Shown here: in pieces, positions 25,851-34,299 of the stretch
How the letters are laid out: the number at the start of each line of letters is the position of its first letter
Position numbering within the stretch: position 1 is the first letter of the stretch
Source: Thioclava arctica
GTDB taxonomy: Bacteria > Pseudomonadota > Alphaproteobacteria > Rhodobacterales > Rhodobacteraceae
Assembly: GCF_040892615.1 (NCBI RefSeq)
Contig: NZ_JBFRYC010000003.1
Span: 186,001 to 250,000 of the forward strand
Length of the DNA stretch: 64,000 nucleotides
Direction of reading: 5' to 3'
Notes under the pieces: generated by a model
What the model was told of the DNA's origin: nothing
Seen by the model: the letters and a program-made list of their open reading frames with translations, nothing else
The model's database searches: none
Translations under genes and position numbers: made by a program

Positions 25851-26672
25851 ATGTTCAAGGCAAAACGCAGCAACTCCACGATCGGATCGACCTTCAGCCT
25901 GCTGGAGTTGATTTATCATGCGACGGTGCGCCACATACGCAAGTCACATGGCAATGCACTGCTTGGGCTGGTCATGAACATGTTTCAGACCGTGCTTTTG
26001 GTGGTGACATTTTACATCATGTTTGGCGTTTTAGGGTTGCGCGGGAATTCGATCCGCGGGGATTTCCTGCTCTATGTCATGAGCGGAATTTTCCTGTTCA
26101 TGACCCACACCAAGGCGATGGGTGCGGTTTTTGGGGCCGAAGGGCCGACCTCTGCGATGATGAAACACGCGCCGATGACGACTGCGATTTCCATTTCGTC
26201 AGCGGCGCTGAGCGCGCTTTATATCCAGCTGCTCTCGATGTTTGTGGTGCTGTTCATCTATCACGCCGCCTTCCACCCGATTGAGATTTATGACTGGGTC
26301 GGCGCGATGGGGATGGTGTTCTTGTCATGGTTTACAGGGGCGGCGATCGGGTTGGTCATGCTGGCGGCAAAACCGTGGGCCCCCGATGTGGTCAGTATCA
26401 TCCAGCAAATCTACTCGCGGGCCAATATGATCGCGTCGGGCAAGATGTTCCTTGCCAATAACTTGCCCCACAAGATGCTGGTCTTATTTGACTGGAACCC
26501 GCTGTTTCACACGATTGATCAGGCGCGCGGCTATGTCTTCATCAACTACAATCCGCATTTCTCGAATTGGGAATATCCGCTCTATCTTGGGCTGGCGCTG
26601 CTGATGATCGGCTTGATGGGGGAATTCTATACCCGGCAATACGCCTCGCTCAGCTGGGGCGCGAAACGCTAA
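25851..26672 (+). CDS. ABC-2 type polysaccharide-export permease
   Basis: A 273-residue integral membrane protein with about six membrane segments (for example LVMNMFQTVLLVVTFYIMFG, LYIQLLSMFVVLFIYHAAF, LYLGLALLMIGLMGEFYT), of the KpsM/RfbA-like ABC-2 family that exports capsule or O-antigen. A cytosolic amphipathic N-terminus (LLELIYHATVRHIRKSHGN) precedes the first helix, as in that family. No ATP-binding subunit is adjacent, so the partner must be elsewhere. Divergent from cysQ-kdsB and convergent with the LacI gene. Confidence 0.82.
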   Translation: MFKAKRSNSTIGSTFSLLELIYHATVRHIRKSHGNALLGLVMNMFQTVLLVVTFYIMFGVLGLRGNSIRGDFLLYVMSGIFLFMTHTKAMGAVFGAEGPTSAMMKHAPMTTAISISSAALSALYIQLLSMFVVLFIYHAAFHPIEIYDWVGAMGMVFLSWFTGAAIGLVMLAAKPWAPDVVSIIQQIYSRANMIASGKMFLANNLPHKMLVLFDWNPLFHTIDQARGYVFINYNPHFSNWEYPLYLGLALLMIGLMGEFYTRQYASLSWGAKR

Positions 26673-26693
26673 ATCCCCGGCTGGTTTAAGCGC

Positions 26694-27722
26694 TCAGATC
26701 CGGCGGATCGTGTCGCCCGGTTGCAGCACCGGCTCCAGCTCAATCACTTCGCTGGCGACCTGATCATTTTGCGAGCGCTTTGCCACGATCTGCGCCGCCT
26801 TGCGCCCGATTTCGCCTCGGCATGCATCCATCGTCGCCAGCCGTTGCGAGAACCCATCGAGCAGATCAAGCCCGTTAAAGCCTGCAAGCCCGATCTGGGC
26901 CGGCACATCCATCCCAAGATCGCTACAATACAACAGCCCGCCCGCGCCAACCATGTCATTGGAATAATAGATGAAGTCCAGATTTGGCGAGCGCCGAAGG
27001 AGTGTCTCGGTCATCTCGCGCCCCTTCGCCAGCGCCGAGCCGCCAGCGTAAAATTCCGTATCGGCCAAAGTCAGCCCAGCCTTTGCCAGACCCTCTTTAA
27101 ACCCCTCAAACCGTTTGCGAGCGCGGTGGTCTTCGGGCATTTTCGTGCCGATGAATCCGATCTGTCGATAGCCAGCGGCAGTGATCGCCTCGGCCATATG
27201 CAGACCGGCGCGGCGATGCGAAATGCCCACCACCGAATCAATGCCTTCGCCGTCGACATCCATGATCTCGACCACCGGAATGTCGGTGTTTTGCAGCATG
27301 GCACGCGCGGCGTCGGTATGTTCAAGCCCCGCAATTATCACCCCTGAAGGGCGCCATGAGAGCATTTCATACAGCACCTGCTCTTCTTTTTCGGGGGAGT
27401 AATTGGTCACGCCCACAACAGGCTGCAGGCCGGTATCTTCCAACTCATCCGAGATATTCGACAGCACCTTGGGAAAGACAAGGTTGGACAGCGACGGAAT
27501 GATCACGGCCACCAGATTGACGCGCTGCGAGGCCAACGCTCCGGCAATCTTGTTGGGTACATAGCCCAGCGTCTTTGCCGCCTTGAGCACCTTTTCACGC
27601 GTTGCATTCGACACATCGCCGCGATTGCGCAAGACCCGGCTTACCGTCATCTCCGAGACCCCCGAGGCTTCGGACACATCGCGCAATGTCAGCGGGCGGC
27701 GGAGATCATTTGGGCGGGACAC
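26694..27722 (-). CDS. LacI-family transcriptional regulator (GntR-like)
   Basis: A 342-residue repressor with an N-terminal helix-turn-helix (LTLRDVSEASGVSEMTVSRVL, 11-31), hinge YVPNKIAGALASQ and periplasmic-binding-like effector domain (VAVIIPSLSNLVFPKVL, GIAG-type sugar fold, VGAGGLLYCSDLGMDVP). The closest family I recognise is the gluconate-responsive GntR group. GTG 27722 follows AAGGATGAG, better than the upstream TTG at 27761. A GntR-like palindrome lies at 27796-27809, so autoregulation is likely. No gluconate genes are adjacent; its targets must lie elsewhere. Confidence 0.88.
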   Translation of the reverse strand: MSRPNDLRRPLTLRDVSEASGVSEMTVSRVLRNRGDVSNATREKVLKAAKTLGYVPNKIAGALASQRVNLVAVIIPSLSNLVFPKVLSNISDELEDTGLQPVVGVTNYSPEKEEQVLYEMLSWRPSGVIIAGLEHTDAARAMLQNTDIPVVEIMDVDGEGIDSVVGISHRRAGLHMAEAITAAGYRQIGFIGTKMPEDHRARKRFEGFKEGLAKAGLTLADTEFYAGGSALAKGREMTETLLRRSPNLDFIYYSNDMVGAGGLLYCSDLGMDVPAQIGLAGFNGLDLLDGFSQRLATMDACRGEIGRKAAQIVAKRSQNDQVASEVIELEPVLQPGDTIRRI

Positions 27723-27795
27723 GCACTCATCCTTTGCTGGGGTTATTCTTGTTAGCGCCAAACATTTCCCTTGCGCAAGCGAATGATGCGCGTCA

Positions 27796-27809
27796 TGTTA
27801 GCGGTAACA
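27796..27809. promoter_or_regulatory. LacI/GntR-type operator
   Basis: TGTTAGCGGTAACA is a near-perfect palindrome with a central CG; only positions 6 and 9 break symmetry. With flanks it reads ATGTTAGCGGTAACAG, close to the E. coli GntR operator ATGTTACCGGTAACAT. It lies 74 bp upstream of the regulator's GTG. Confidence 0.6.
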
Positions 27810-27888
27810 GTGATTGGGTTGACCTTCGTCAACCGAATTTCTGCGATTGCTTAGCTCACGCGCAGTTTCTGAGCGTGGGAGAGGTATC

Positions 27889-27925
27889 AAAAGGGGGAGC
27901 GGTGGGCCAATACGCTTCCCCTTTT
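27889..27925. terminator. Strong hairpin with T-rich flank, possible end of a small RNA
   Basis: AAAAGGGGGAGCG (27889-27901) pairs with CGCTTCCCCTTTT (27913-27925), with one G-T pair and an 11-nt loop, followed by CATTTT. No plus-strand gene ends here, and on the minus strand it also reads as an A/T-flanked hairpin. A second 7-bp stem CTCACGC/GCGTGGG lies just before it. Confidence 0.55.
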
Positions 27926-27985
27926 CATTTTCCCCGCCTTCACAGACTTGCACGCATGATGCTTTGACGCCATCAAGGGCGGCGT

Positions 27986-28062
27986 GGTCCCGTGGCTCAA
28001 CTGGATAGAGCAGCCCCCTCCTAAGGGGCAGGTTACTGGTTCGAATCCAGTCGGGATCACCA
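27986..28062 (+). tRNA. tRNA-Arg (anticodon CCU)
   Basis: A 77-nt cloverleaf with encoded CCA. Acceptor GGTCCCG pairs with CGGGATC (one G-T), the anticodon stem is GCCCC/GGGGC with loop CTCCTAA, giving anticodon CCT, and the T arm is CTGGTTCGAATCCAG. It reads AGG codons. Confidence 0.97.
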
Positions 28063-28362
28063 AAAGCACCTCAAAGATAGCACTCTGGTCGAGGCTTTGA
28101 GCCTAGTTTCAAGCCTGGAATTGAGACGTTGAGCGAGCCGCGCTGAAGAATTGCACGATGGCGGGCACGCCAGCCCTGTGCTTCGAGATCAAAAAAGATA
28201 GATGACGCCCGCCTGACAGCGTTGGCGAACACCTGATCCATCTGACGGCTGACCCGGGACACATCCATGTGACGCTAGCGCTCCAAGTCTTCACCCCCAC
28301 CGCCGCAGCGCTACAACAAAAGGCGCGGCGCGTTTTGTGGGTCGCGTTGCGAGGCGTGCATC
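28063..28362. other. Intergenic stretch after tRNA-Arg with a possible gene remnant
   Basis: A 300-bp gap. Just after the tRNA, CTCAAAG/CTTTGAG form a stem that could help terminate it. On the minus strand a 65-codon open frame (28268-28071) starts MDVSRVSRQMDQVFANAVRR with GGAGCG 10 nt upstream. It matches no family I know and may be a chance frame or the relic of an element inserted next to the tRNA. Confidence 0.35.
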
Positions 28363-29589
28363 GTGTTCAAATCCTTTTTCCCCAATCCACGGCTGTTCTT
28401 TTCCAGTGCGGTTTTCTGCACCCTGCTTTCCGTACTGATCTGGTATGTCTTTGCGCGCGATCTGGGCGCGCGGTTCGGCATGGGCGAGCCTGCGCCCAGC
28501 GCGCCGCCGGTGATCGGGCTTGGCTTCTTCATCACACCCGATTTCCTTTGGTTTTACGCCTATTGCGCGCTGTGGGTGGTGGCATTTACCGCGGCCTGGA
28601 TGATCTTGTCGCCTCATCCCTGGCAATGGTGGTCGATCCCCGGCACCGCGCTGATCGTGGCGTCAGACTATTTCAGCGTGCAGACCACGGTCGATCTCAA
28701 CAACTGGCAACGCCCATTTTTCGACGCGATCCAGAAGGCGCTGGATGGGGGACATGGGGTGACGCAGGGCGAGCTTTATCACATGCTGCTGATCTGGTCC
28801 GAAATCGCGCTTGTCTGGATGGTGGTCTATATCGTGACCCGGTTTTTCACGAGCCATTACGTATTTCGTTGGCGCACCGCGATGAACGCCTATTACATAT
28901 CGCATTGGCCCCGCGCGCGTCAGGTCGAGGGTGCAGCACAGCGCGTGCAAGAAGACACCGCGCGCTTTGCTGCGATCGTCGAGGATCTGGGCGTGTCGAT
29001 GATCGATTCCGTGATCACGTTGTTTGCCTTTCTGCCGGTCTTGGCGAGCCTGAGTCATTTTGTTTCCGAGCTACCCCTCGTGGGTCATATTGCCGAGCCG
29101 CTTTTGGTGGCCGCGATCTTCTGGTCGGCCTTTGGCACCGTGCTGCTGGCGGTGGCTGGCATTCGTCTGCCCGGGCTAGCCTTTGCCAATCAGCGCACCG
29201 AGGCCGCCTATCGCAAGGAATTGGTGTATGGCGAGGATGACGCGAGCCGCGCCCATCCGCTAACCGTGCAAGATCTGTTCGGGACGTTGCGGCAATCTTA
29301 CTTCCGCTACTTCTTTCACTTCGCCTATTTCAACATCTTCCGCGGTTTCTACATTCAGGCTGACAATGTATTCGCCAATATCATGCTGATCCCGACCATC
29401 GTTGCGGGCAAGATTACCTTTGGCGTGATGCAGCAAATCCTTACGGCCTTTGGGCAGGTGACGGGATCGTTCCAATATTTGGTGGGCTCGTGGACGACAA
29501 TTATCGAGCTGTTGTCGATTCACAAACGCCTGCGCGGATTTGAGAAAACCTTCGTGCACGTGCCAGAAGCGGCGAGCATCGGCGCCTGA
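28363..29589 (+). CDS. SbmA/BacA-like peptide antibiotic transporter
   Basis: A 408-residue inner-membrane protein of the SbmA/BacA family, peptide importers that take up proline-rich and other peptides by proton-driven transport. Visible are about seven to eight hydrophobic segments, the family's FFPNPRLFFSSAVFCT start, WRTAMNAYYISHW, RVQEDTARFA and the C-terminal VAGKITFGVMQQ, FGQVTGSFQYLVGSW. There is no ATPase domain, unlike the ABCD-type relatives. The start is a GTG at 28363 with a weak upstream signal. It stands alone between two tRNA genes. Confidence 0.93.
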   Translation: MFKSFFPNPRLFFSSAVFCTLLSVLIWYVFARDLGARFGMGEPAPSAPPVIGLGFFITPDFLWFYAYCALWVVAFTAAWMILSPHPWQWWSIPGTALIVASDYFSVQTTVDLNNWQRPFFDAIQKALDGGHGVTQGELYHMLLIWSEIALVWMVVYIVTRFFTSHYVFRWRTAMNAYYISHWPRARQVEGAAQRVQEDTARFAAIVEDLGVSMIDSVITLFAFLPVLASLSHFVSELPLVGHIAEPLLVAAIFWSAFGTVLLAVAGIRLPGLAFANQRTEAAYRKELVYGEDDASRAHPLTVQDLFGTLRQSYFRYFFHFAYFNIFRGFYIQADNVFANIMLIPTIVAGKITFGVMQQILTAFGQVTGSFQYLVGSWTTIIELLSIHKRLRGFEKTFVHVPEAASIGA

Positions 29590-29709
29590 GTTTCGTTGTG
29601 GCGTCATTCCCGATTTCCGGCCCGCAAGCTAGGACGGCGATGTCTCAGGAACACTCCAAAATAGAGTGCGCTGTTTTGCGAATTATTGATTTTCGGGAGG
29701 CTTTCTAAA

Positions 29710-29786
29710 TGGTCGGAGCGAGAGGATTCGAACCTCCGACCCCCTGCTCCCGAAGCAGGTGCGCTACCAGGCTGCGCCACGCTCCG
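29710..29786 (-). tRNA. tRNA-Pro (anticodon CGG)
   Basis: On the minus strand a 77-nt cloverleaf: acceptor CGGAGCG/CGCTCCG with discriminator A and encoded CCA, D arm GCGCAGCCTGGTAGCGC, anticodon stem CCTGC/GCAGG with loop TTCGGGA, giving CGG. It reads CCG codons. Confidence 0.97.
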
Positions 29787-29837
29787 ACCGTGGGGCGGGA
29801 ATTAGCGCCTTGTGCAGGGTTTGGCAAGGGGTCTGAT

Positions 29838-30821
29838 TCAGGTTCTGGGATTGCGCGGACGCAGGCCCATCGCACGCCCAAGCAATGAACTGCGCGGCGA
29901 GGTTACGGTCTCGGTCCGGCCGCGGGTGCGCAGCACTGGCTGATTTTCCGAGACATTCGGGCGCGCCTCGCGGAAAACGATATACATCCCTGAGGCAATC
30001 ACGACGCCCGCACCAAGCATCGTGGGGGCATCCACACCCTCGCCAAAGATGAACCAGCCGTAGAAAATCGCCCATAGAATCTGAGAATATTGCATCGGCG
30101 CGACGATCGCCGCCTCGCCCGAGCGATAGGCGAGAATTTGCAGAAAAGATGCGGTCAGCCCGAATAGCGCAATTACCGCCATAAAACCCAGATCGGGCAA
30201 TTGCAGCGGTACCCAGACGAAGGGCAGCGCCGCGCCCATCACCAGAAAATTGCCGAGAAGCGGTGACAAAAGTAGCACGACCGAACGCTCCTCGCCGCCG
30301 ATCTTGCGCACGATAACCGAGGCCATCGCGCCACAAACAGCAGCAAGCATCGCCGCGAAATGGCCAAGTTGCAAATCAGTCTGGCCCGGACGTACAACGA
30401 TCAGCACGCCGATCAACCCCACGATCACCGCACCCCAGCGATGCGGCCCGACCTTTTCACCAAGGACCGGGATCGACAGCACTGTAATCAATAGCGGCAT
30501 CGCGAACAGGATCGGGTAGACCTGTGCCAAGGGCAGCGTCGAAAACGCATAAAACGCACAAAGCCCGGTCGTCACCGTGCAAACTACGCGCAAAATCACC
30601 CAACCGGGATGCAACGGGCGCAAAGAGCCGCCGCGCTTGTCGTTAAGCATGATGCTGGAAAGCAGCGGAAAGCTGAGAAGCGCCGCAAAAAACACGATCT
30701 CGACGGGGGAATATCTTTGACCGAGATGTTTGATGATCACGTCATGGGTTGCGAAAATCGCCATCGAAAGCAGCGCCAGCGCTGCCCCCCTACCATTCGA
30801 TTTGCGTCCCGCTTCGCTCAT
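29838..30821 (-). CDS. EamA/DMT-family transporter
   Basis: A 327-residue membrane protein with about ten transmembrane segments arranged as two EamA repeats (residues about 10-145 and 155-290), for example ALLSMAIFATHDVIIKHLG, FYAFSTLPLAQVYPILF and the second-repeat PMQYSQILWAIFYGWFIFGE. The C-terminus is a basic tail (RTRGRTETVTSPRSS). Probably exports a metabolite or amino acid; the substrate cannot be told. Downstream of leuB but behind the leuB terminator, so probably a separate unit. Confidence 0.88.
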   Translation of the reverse strand: MSEAGRKSNGRGAALALLSMAIFATHDVIIKHLGQRYSPVEIVFFAALLSFPLLSSIMLNDKRGGSLRPLHPGWVILRVVCTVTTGLCAFYAFSTLPLAQVYPILFAMPLLITVLSIPVLGEKVGPHRWGAVIVGLIGVLIVVRPGQTDLQLGHFAAMLAAVCGAMASVIVRKIGGEERSVVLLLSPLLGNFLVMGAALPFVWVPLQLPDLGFMAVIALFGLTASFLQILAYRSGEAAIVAPMQYSQILWAIFYGWFIFGEGVDAPTMLGAGVVIASGMYIVFREARPNVSENQPVLRTRGRTETVTSPRSSLLGRAMGLRPRNPRT

Positions 30822-30888
30822 TGCAGCCTCTTGATGTTACCGCTCACAATGTCTTCGAATTGGCGCGAGGTTCAACCCCAAAGAAAAC

Positions 30889-30910
30889 GGCGCGGCTGGT
30901 GAGCCGCGCC
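30889..30910 (-). terminator. Rho-independent terminator of leuB
   Basis: A perfect 9-bp stem GGCGCGGCT/AGCCGCGCC with a 4-nt loop; on the minus strand it is followed by GTTTTCTTT. It lies 28 nt past the leuB stop. Confidence 0.88.
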
Positions 30911-30937
30911 GGAAGCCTTGCGAGAGAGCACGATAGC

Positions 30938-32041
30938 TTAGAGACTTGCGTCAAGCGCTTCGATGATCTTGTCGCCCATCTCGCTGGTCGAAACCGGGGT
31001 GCCGTCGTCCGGGCCCATCAGATCAGCCGTGCGCACGCCATCGGCCAGCACTTTCTCGATCGCGGTTTCCAGGCGAGTTGCCTCATCGCCTTGATCAAAG
31101 CTGTAGCGCAGCGCCATCGCGAAGCTGAGAATACAGGCGATCGGGTTGGCCTTGCCCTGCCCTGCGATATCGGGTGCAGAACCATGCACCGGCTCATACA
31201 TCGCTTTCGGACGACCATTGGCCATCGGCGCACCAAGGCTGGCCGAGGGCAACATGCCAAGGCTGCCGGTCAGCATCGCGGCGCAATCCGACAGGATATC
31301 GCCGAACAGGTTGTCGGTGACGATCACGTCGAACTGCTTGGGCGCGCGCACCAGCTGCATCGCGCCGTTATCAGCATACATATGGCTCAGCTCAACCTCG
31401 GGGTAGTCCTGACCAACGCGGGTCACGACTTCACGCCACAGGATGCCCGATTCCATGACGTTGGCTTTTTCCATCGAGCAGAGTTTCTTGTTGCGCTTCA
31501 TCGCCAGTTCAAACGCCGCACGGGCGGCACGTTCGATTTCGCTTTCGGTGTAGCGCTGGGTGTTGATGCCGACGCGCTCGTTACCCTCTTCGAAGATGCC
31601 ACGCGGCTCGCCGAAATAGATGCCCGAGGTCAGCTCGCGCACGATCATGATGTCGAGCCCGGCCACGATATCCTTTTTCAATGAGCTGAAATCCGCCAGC
31701 GCGTCAAAGCATTGCGCGGGGCGCAGATTGGCAAACAGGTCCATTTCCTTGCGCAGACGCAGCAACCCGCGCTCGGGCTTCACGCTGAAATCGAGCACGT
31801 CGTATTTCGGCCCACCGACTGCGCCAAGCAGAACTGCATCCACCTCTTGCGCCTTCGCCATCGTCTCATCGGCCAGCGGTACGCCGTGCTTGTCATAGGC
31901 GGCACCGCCAACAAGATCTTCGCTAACGTCGAAAGCCAGATCGCGCTTGGCGCCGAACCAATCGATGACTTTGCGCACCTCGGCCATGACTTCGGGGCCG
32001 ATCCCGTCGCCGGGAAGGATAAGGATGGAGGGGTTGGACAT
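30938..32041 (-). CDS. leuB: 3-isopropylmalate dehydrogenase
   Basis: NAD-dependent oxidative decarboxylation of 3-isopropylmalate in leucine biosynthesis. It has 367 residues: ILPGDGIGPEVMAEVRKV at the N-terminus, VRELTSGIYFGEPRG, catalytic Lys/Tyr region YTESEIERAA, MEKANVMESG, and the metal site VTDNLFGDILSDCAAML with PVHGSAPDIAGQGKANP. ATG 32041 was chosen over an upstream one because GGAGA precedes it and the length fits. Monocistronic, with its own terminator; leuC and leuD are 4 kb away. Confidence 0.97.
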   Translation of the reverse strand: MSNPSILILPGDGIGPEVMAEVRKVIDWFGAKRDLAFDVSEDLVGGAAYDKHGVPLADETMAKAQEVDAVLLGAVGGPKYDVLDFSVKPERGLLRLRKEMDLFANLRPAQCFDALADFSSLKKDIVAGLDIMIVRELTSGIYFGEPRGIFEEGNERVGINTQRYTESEIERAARAAFELAMKRNKKLCSMEKANVMESGILWREVVTRVGQDYPEVELSHMYADNGAMQLVRAPKQFDVIVTDNLFGDILSDCAAMLTGSLGMLPSASLGAPMANGRPKAMYEPVHGSAPDIAGQGKANPIACILSFAMALRYSFDQGDEATRLETAIEKVLADGVRTADLMGPDDGTPVSTSEMGDKIIEALDASL

Positions 32042-32254
32042 CGGGTATCTCCAAAGAATGCAGGGTCGCAAGCGGGGTAGCGCCTGCCCGCCGCTTGGTC
32101 AAGCATGGCGCATCGCGAAACCCGGCTTGGATGATCGGCGGTGCCTTGCCGAGGCTTCGGCAGGCTTTCGCAGGTATGGTTGCAGAGGACTCGCACATGA
32201 CTGCAGATAGGCGCATCATGAAGTCAAAAGAGCAGAGTTGAAATGAGGGCGAAT

Positions 32255-33175
32255 ATGAATCGCAGGGTATTGATCCTGGGAATGGGCGGGCATTTCGGCT
32301 CTGTCGCGGCCCGAGCATTCCGCGCTGCGGGCTGGAACGTCGATCGCTATCATCGCGGCACCGATATGACAGTTGCGGCGCGTGGCGTCCGCTGGATCAT
32401 TAACGCGATGAATCCGCCAAATTATCACGATTGGGAGCATCAAATCCCGGAAATCACTACCAAGGTGCTTGCCGCTGCGCGCGATAGTGGGGCCTCGGTG
32501 ATGATCCCCGCGAATGTCTATGTTTACGGTCGCGAACCCGGCCCGTGGCGCGCCAGCACCGCGCATCACCCCTGCACGCGAAAGGGTCGCATTCGCGCCG
32601 AGATGGAAGAGCGTTATCGCGATCTCGCCTCCGAAGGGCGGTCTGTTGTGATGCTGCGTGCCGGCGATTTCGTGAACCCCGAATCCCCGACCACATTGCT
32701 CAACCGCATCGTGCTGAAAGATCTGCGCAAAGGCCGGATCACAGCGATGGGCAAGCCCGAAGCGCGGCGCACCTATGCCGATATCGGGGATCTGACCCAG
32801 GTCGCGGTGGCGCTGGCCGATAGTGCCGACTCGTTGCCGGGATTGCTTGATCTGGGTTATCCCGGCACCCGGTTCTCGTTTCGCGAGCTGGCCGATGAAC
32901 TGGCAGGGCAGTTGGGGCGTAAGATTACGATCAAGCGCTTTCCATGGACCGCGCTTTTACTGGCGTCTCCGGTCTGGGAACTGGCGAGAGAGCTGCGCGA
33001 AATGCGCTATCTTTACGACATGGATCACGCGATTGATGGCACGGATTTTAAGGCGCTTTTCCCCGACTTCGAGCCAAAAACCGTGCAACGTCTGGTATTT
33101 GAACACCTGTATATGCGCGGCATGAAAGTCGTTCCCGATCAGGGTGTCAAAATGTCCACCCAGACAAGTTTGTGA
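32255..33175 (+). CDS. NAD(P)-dependent epimerase/reductase-like protein (atypical SDR)
   Basis: A 306-residue Rossmann-fold protein: VLILGMGGHFGSVAARAF nucleotide-binding start, IINAMNPPNYHDWE, IPANVYVYGRE and GDFVNPESPTTLLNRI. It resembles atypical extended SDR/epimerase proteins, often annotated as NAD-dependent epimerase. The canonical YxxxK pair is not evident (RYRDL follows the expected place), so the substrate and even the catalytic activity are open. ATG 32255 has GAGGGCG at good distance; ATG 32243 is the alternative. Its end overlaps the convergent EEP gene by 37 nt. Confidence 0.75.
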   Translation: MNRRVLILGMGGHFGSVAARAFRAAGWNVDRYHRGTDMTVAARGVRWIINAMNPPNYHDWEHQIPEITTKVLAAARDSGASVMIPANVYVYGREPGPWRASTAHHPCTRKGRIRAEMEERYRDLASEGRSVVMLRAGDFVNPESPTTLLNRIVLKDLRKGRITAMGKPEARRTYADIGDLTQVAVALADSADSLPGLLDLGYPGTRFSFRELADELAGQLGRKITIKRFPWTALLLASPVWELARELREMRYLYDMDHAIDGTDFKALFPDFEPKTVQRLVFEHLYMRGMKVVPDQGVKMSTQTSL

Positions 33176-34299
33176 CGCGAGGCACGCGCAGCGGCCTTGG
33201 CCAATGCCGCGCCCGGCGCAGGCCAGATCACCCCGGCCCGCGTCACCTTTAGCCCTGCGGACGGCAAGACATAATCCACCCGCAGATTGCCCGGGCCGTT
33301 ATAGTCCGCAGTATCTTGCGCGGGATCGCCCTTGTGCGCGACATCCTCCGCCAGCTTGCCGCCAAGACTTTGCGGGGTGACGTCTTGCAGGCGCGGATCG
33401 CTAAGAAGGGCATGTAGGGCGGCGCGGCGGCCCTCACCGTCTTGCGGGTCAATGTTGAAATCGCCCATCAGAACGAACGGCGGTTTGGGGGCGGCTTGCG
33501 CAAGATCGCCATCCAGATAACGCAGCCAGAACGCCGCCTCATCATGGTTGCGCCAACCATTGCGATCCTCTGGCCCGTCAAACACCGGAGGCGTCGCGGC
33601 AAAGGCAAACAGATGGAGCGCTTGGCCATCCGCCAGCGCTACCGGCACATCCCAATGACCCACAGACGAAAGCCGCTGCACTGCCTGGGCCCGATCAGAC
33701 AGCTGTGCATTCGAGATCGTGCTTTGAGGCAAATCCCGCCATAATAGGGTCGAAAAATCGCGCACTGACTTGGTCTCTATCGGCAGGCGCGACAGCAAGG
33801 CCATACCGCCTTGGCCCTGAAACCGGCCATAGCCTTGTGCGTCTCGCGCCTCGCCCAGCGCGCCATTGCCATCAAGATCAGCGCCGCTTCGCAACCCGGC
33901 GTTGGGTTGGGACGCGTAGAGGTAGGGATAAGGCCGTGGAAGCGTTGCATTGAGCGCTGCAAGCGCGCGCCCGTCGTAATCCCAGTCGATCCCGGTCAGC
34001 AGCAGCACATCCGCCTGCGCCTGATCCAAGATTTCGCCCACGGCCTTGATTTGAGGGTCTTTGCCCGCCGTTATGTCACGCAGCAAAAGCCCCGGACCTT
34101 TTCGGCTCAATTCGACATTCCAAGTGGCAATGCGCACCGTTTCTGCCGGTGCAGAAACAACGCTGACACAAAGCATCGCAAAGATCAGGCCGGCACGAAA
34201 TCCGAACCGTCTCGCGCGCGCCGCTTTGCCTCGATCATCGTTGCGACGCGCCCCATCGCGATGCCGCGCATGAACAAGCTTGCAGGAAGAAAGGCCCAT
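33139..34299 (-). CDS. Secreted endonuclease/exonuclease/phosphatase family protein
   Basis: An EEP-superfamily metal-dependent hydrolase: TVRIATWNVELSRKGPG at the domain start, VLLLTGIDWDYDGRAL, VLMGDFNIDPQDGEGRR and a C-terminal RVDYVLPS plus SRHKLVWVDI (catalytic His). A signal peptide is apparent (RRFGFRAGLIFAMLCVSVVSAPA), so it acts in the periplasm or outside. The n-region needs ATG 34299 (or 34314), which overlaps the upstream membrane-protein gene by about 115 nt; ATG 34176 avoids overlap but truncates the signal. Substrate (nucleic acid, phospholipid or phosphoester) unknown. Confidence 0.8.
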   Translation of the reverse strand: MGLSSCKLVHARHRDGARRNDDRGKAARARRFGFRAGLIFAMLCVSVVSAPAETVRIATWNVELSRKGPGLLLRDITAGKDPQIKAVGEILDQAQADVLLLTGIDWDYDGRALAALNATLPRPYPYLYASQPNAGLRSGADLDGNGALGEARDAQGYGRFQGQGGMALLSRLPIETKSVRDFSTLLWRDLPQSTISNAQLSDRAQAVQRLSSVGHWDVPVALADGQALHLFAFAATPPVFDGPEDRNGWRNHDEAAFWLRYLDGDLAQAAPKPPFVLMGDFNIDPQDGEGRRAALHALLSDPRLQDVTPQSLGGKLAEDVAHKGDPAQDTADYNGPGNLRVDYVLPSAGLKVTRAGVIWPAPGAALAKAAARASRHKLVWVDILTP

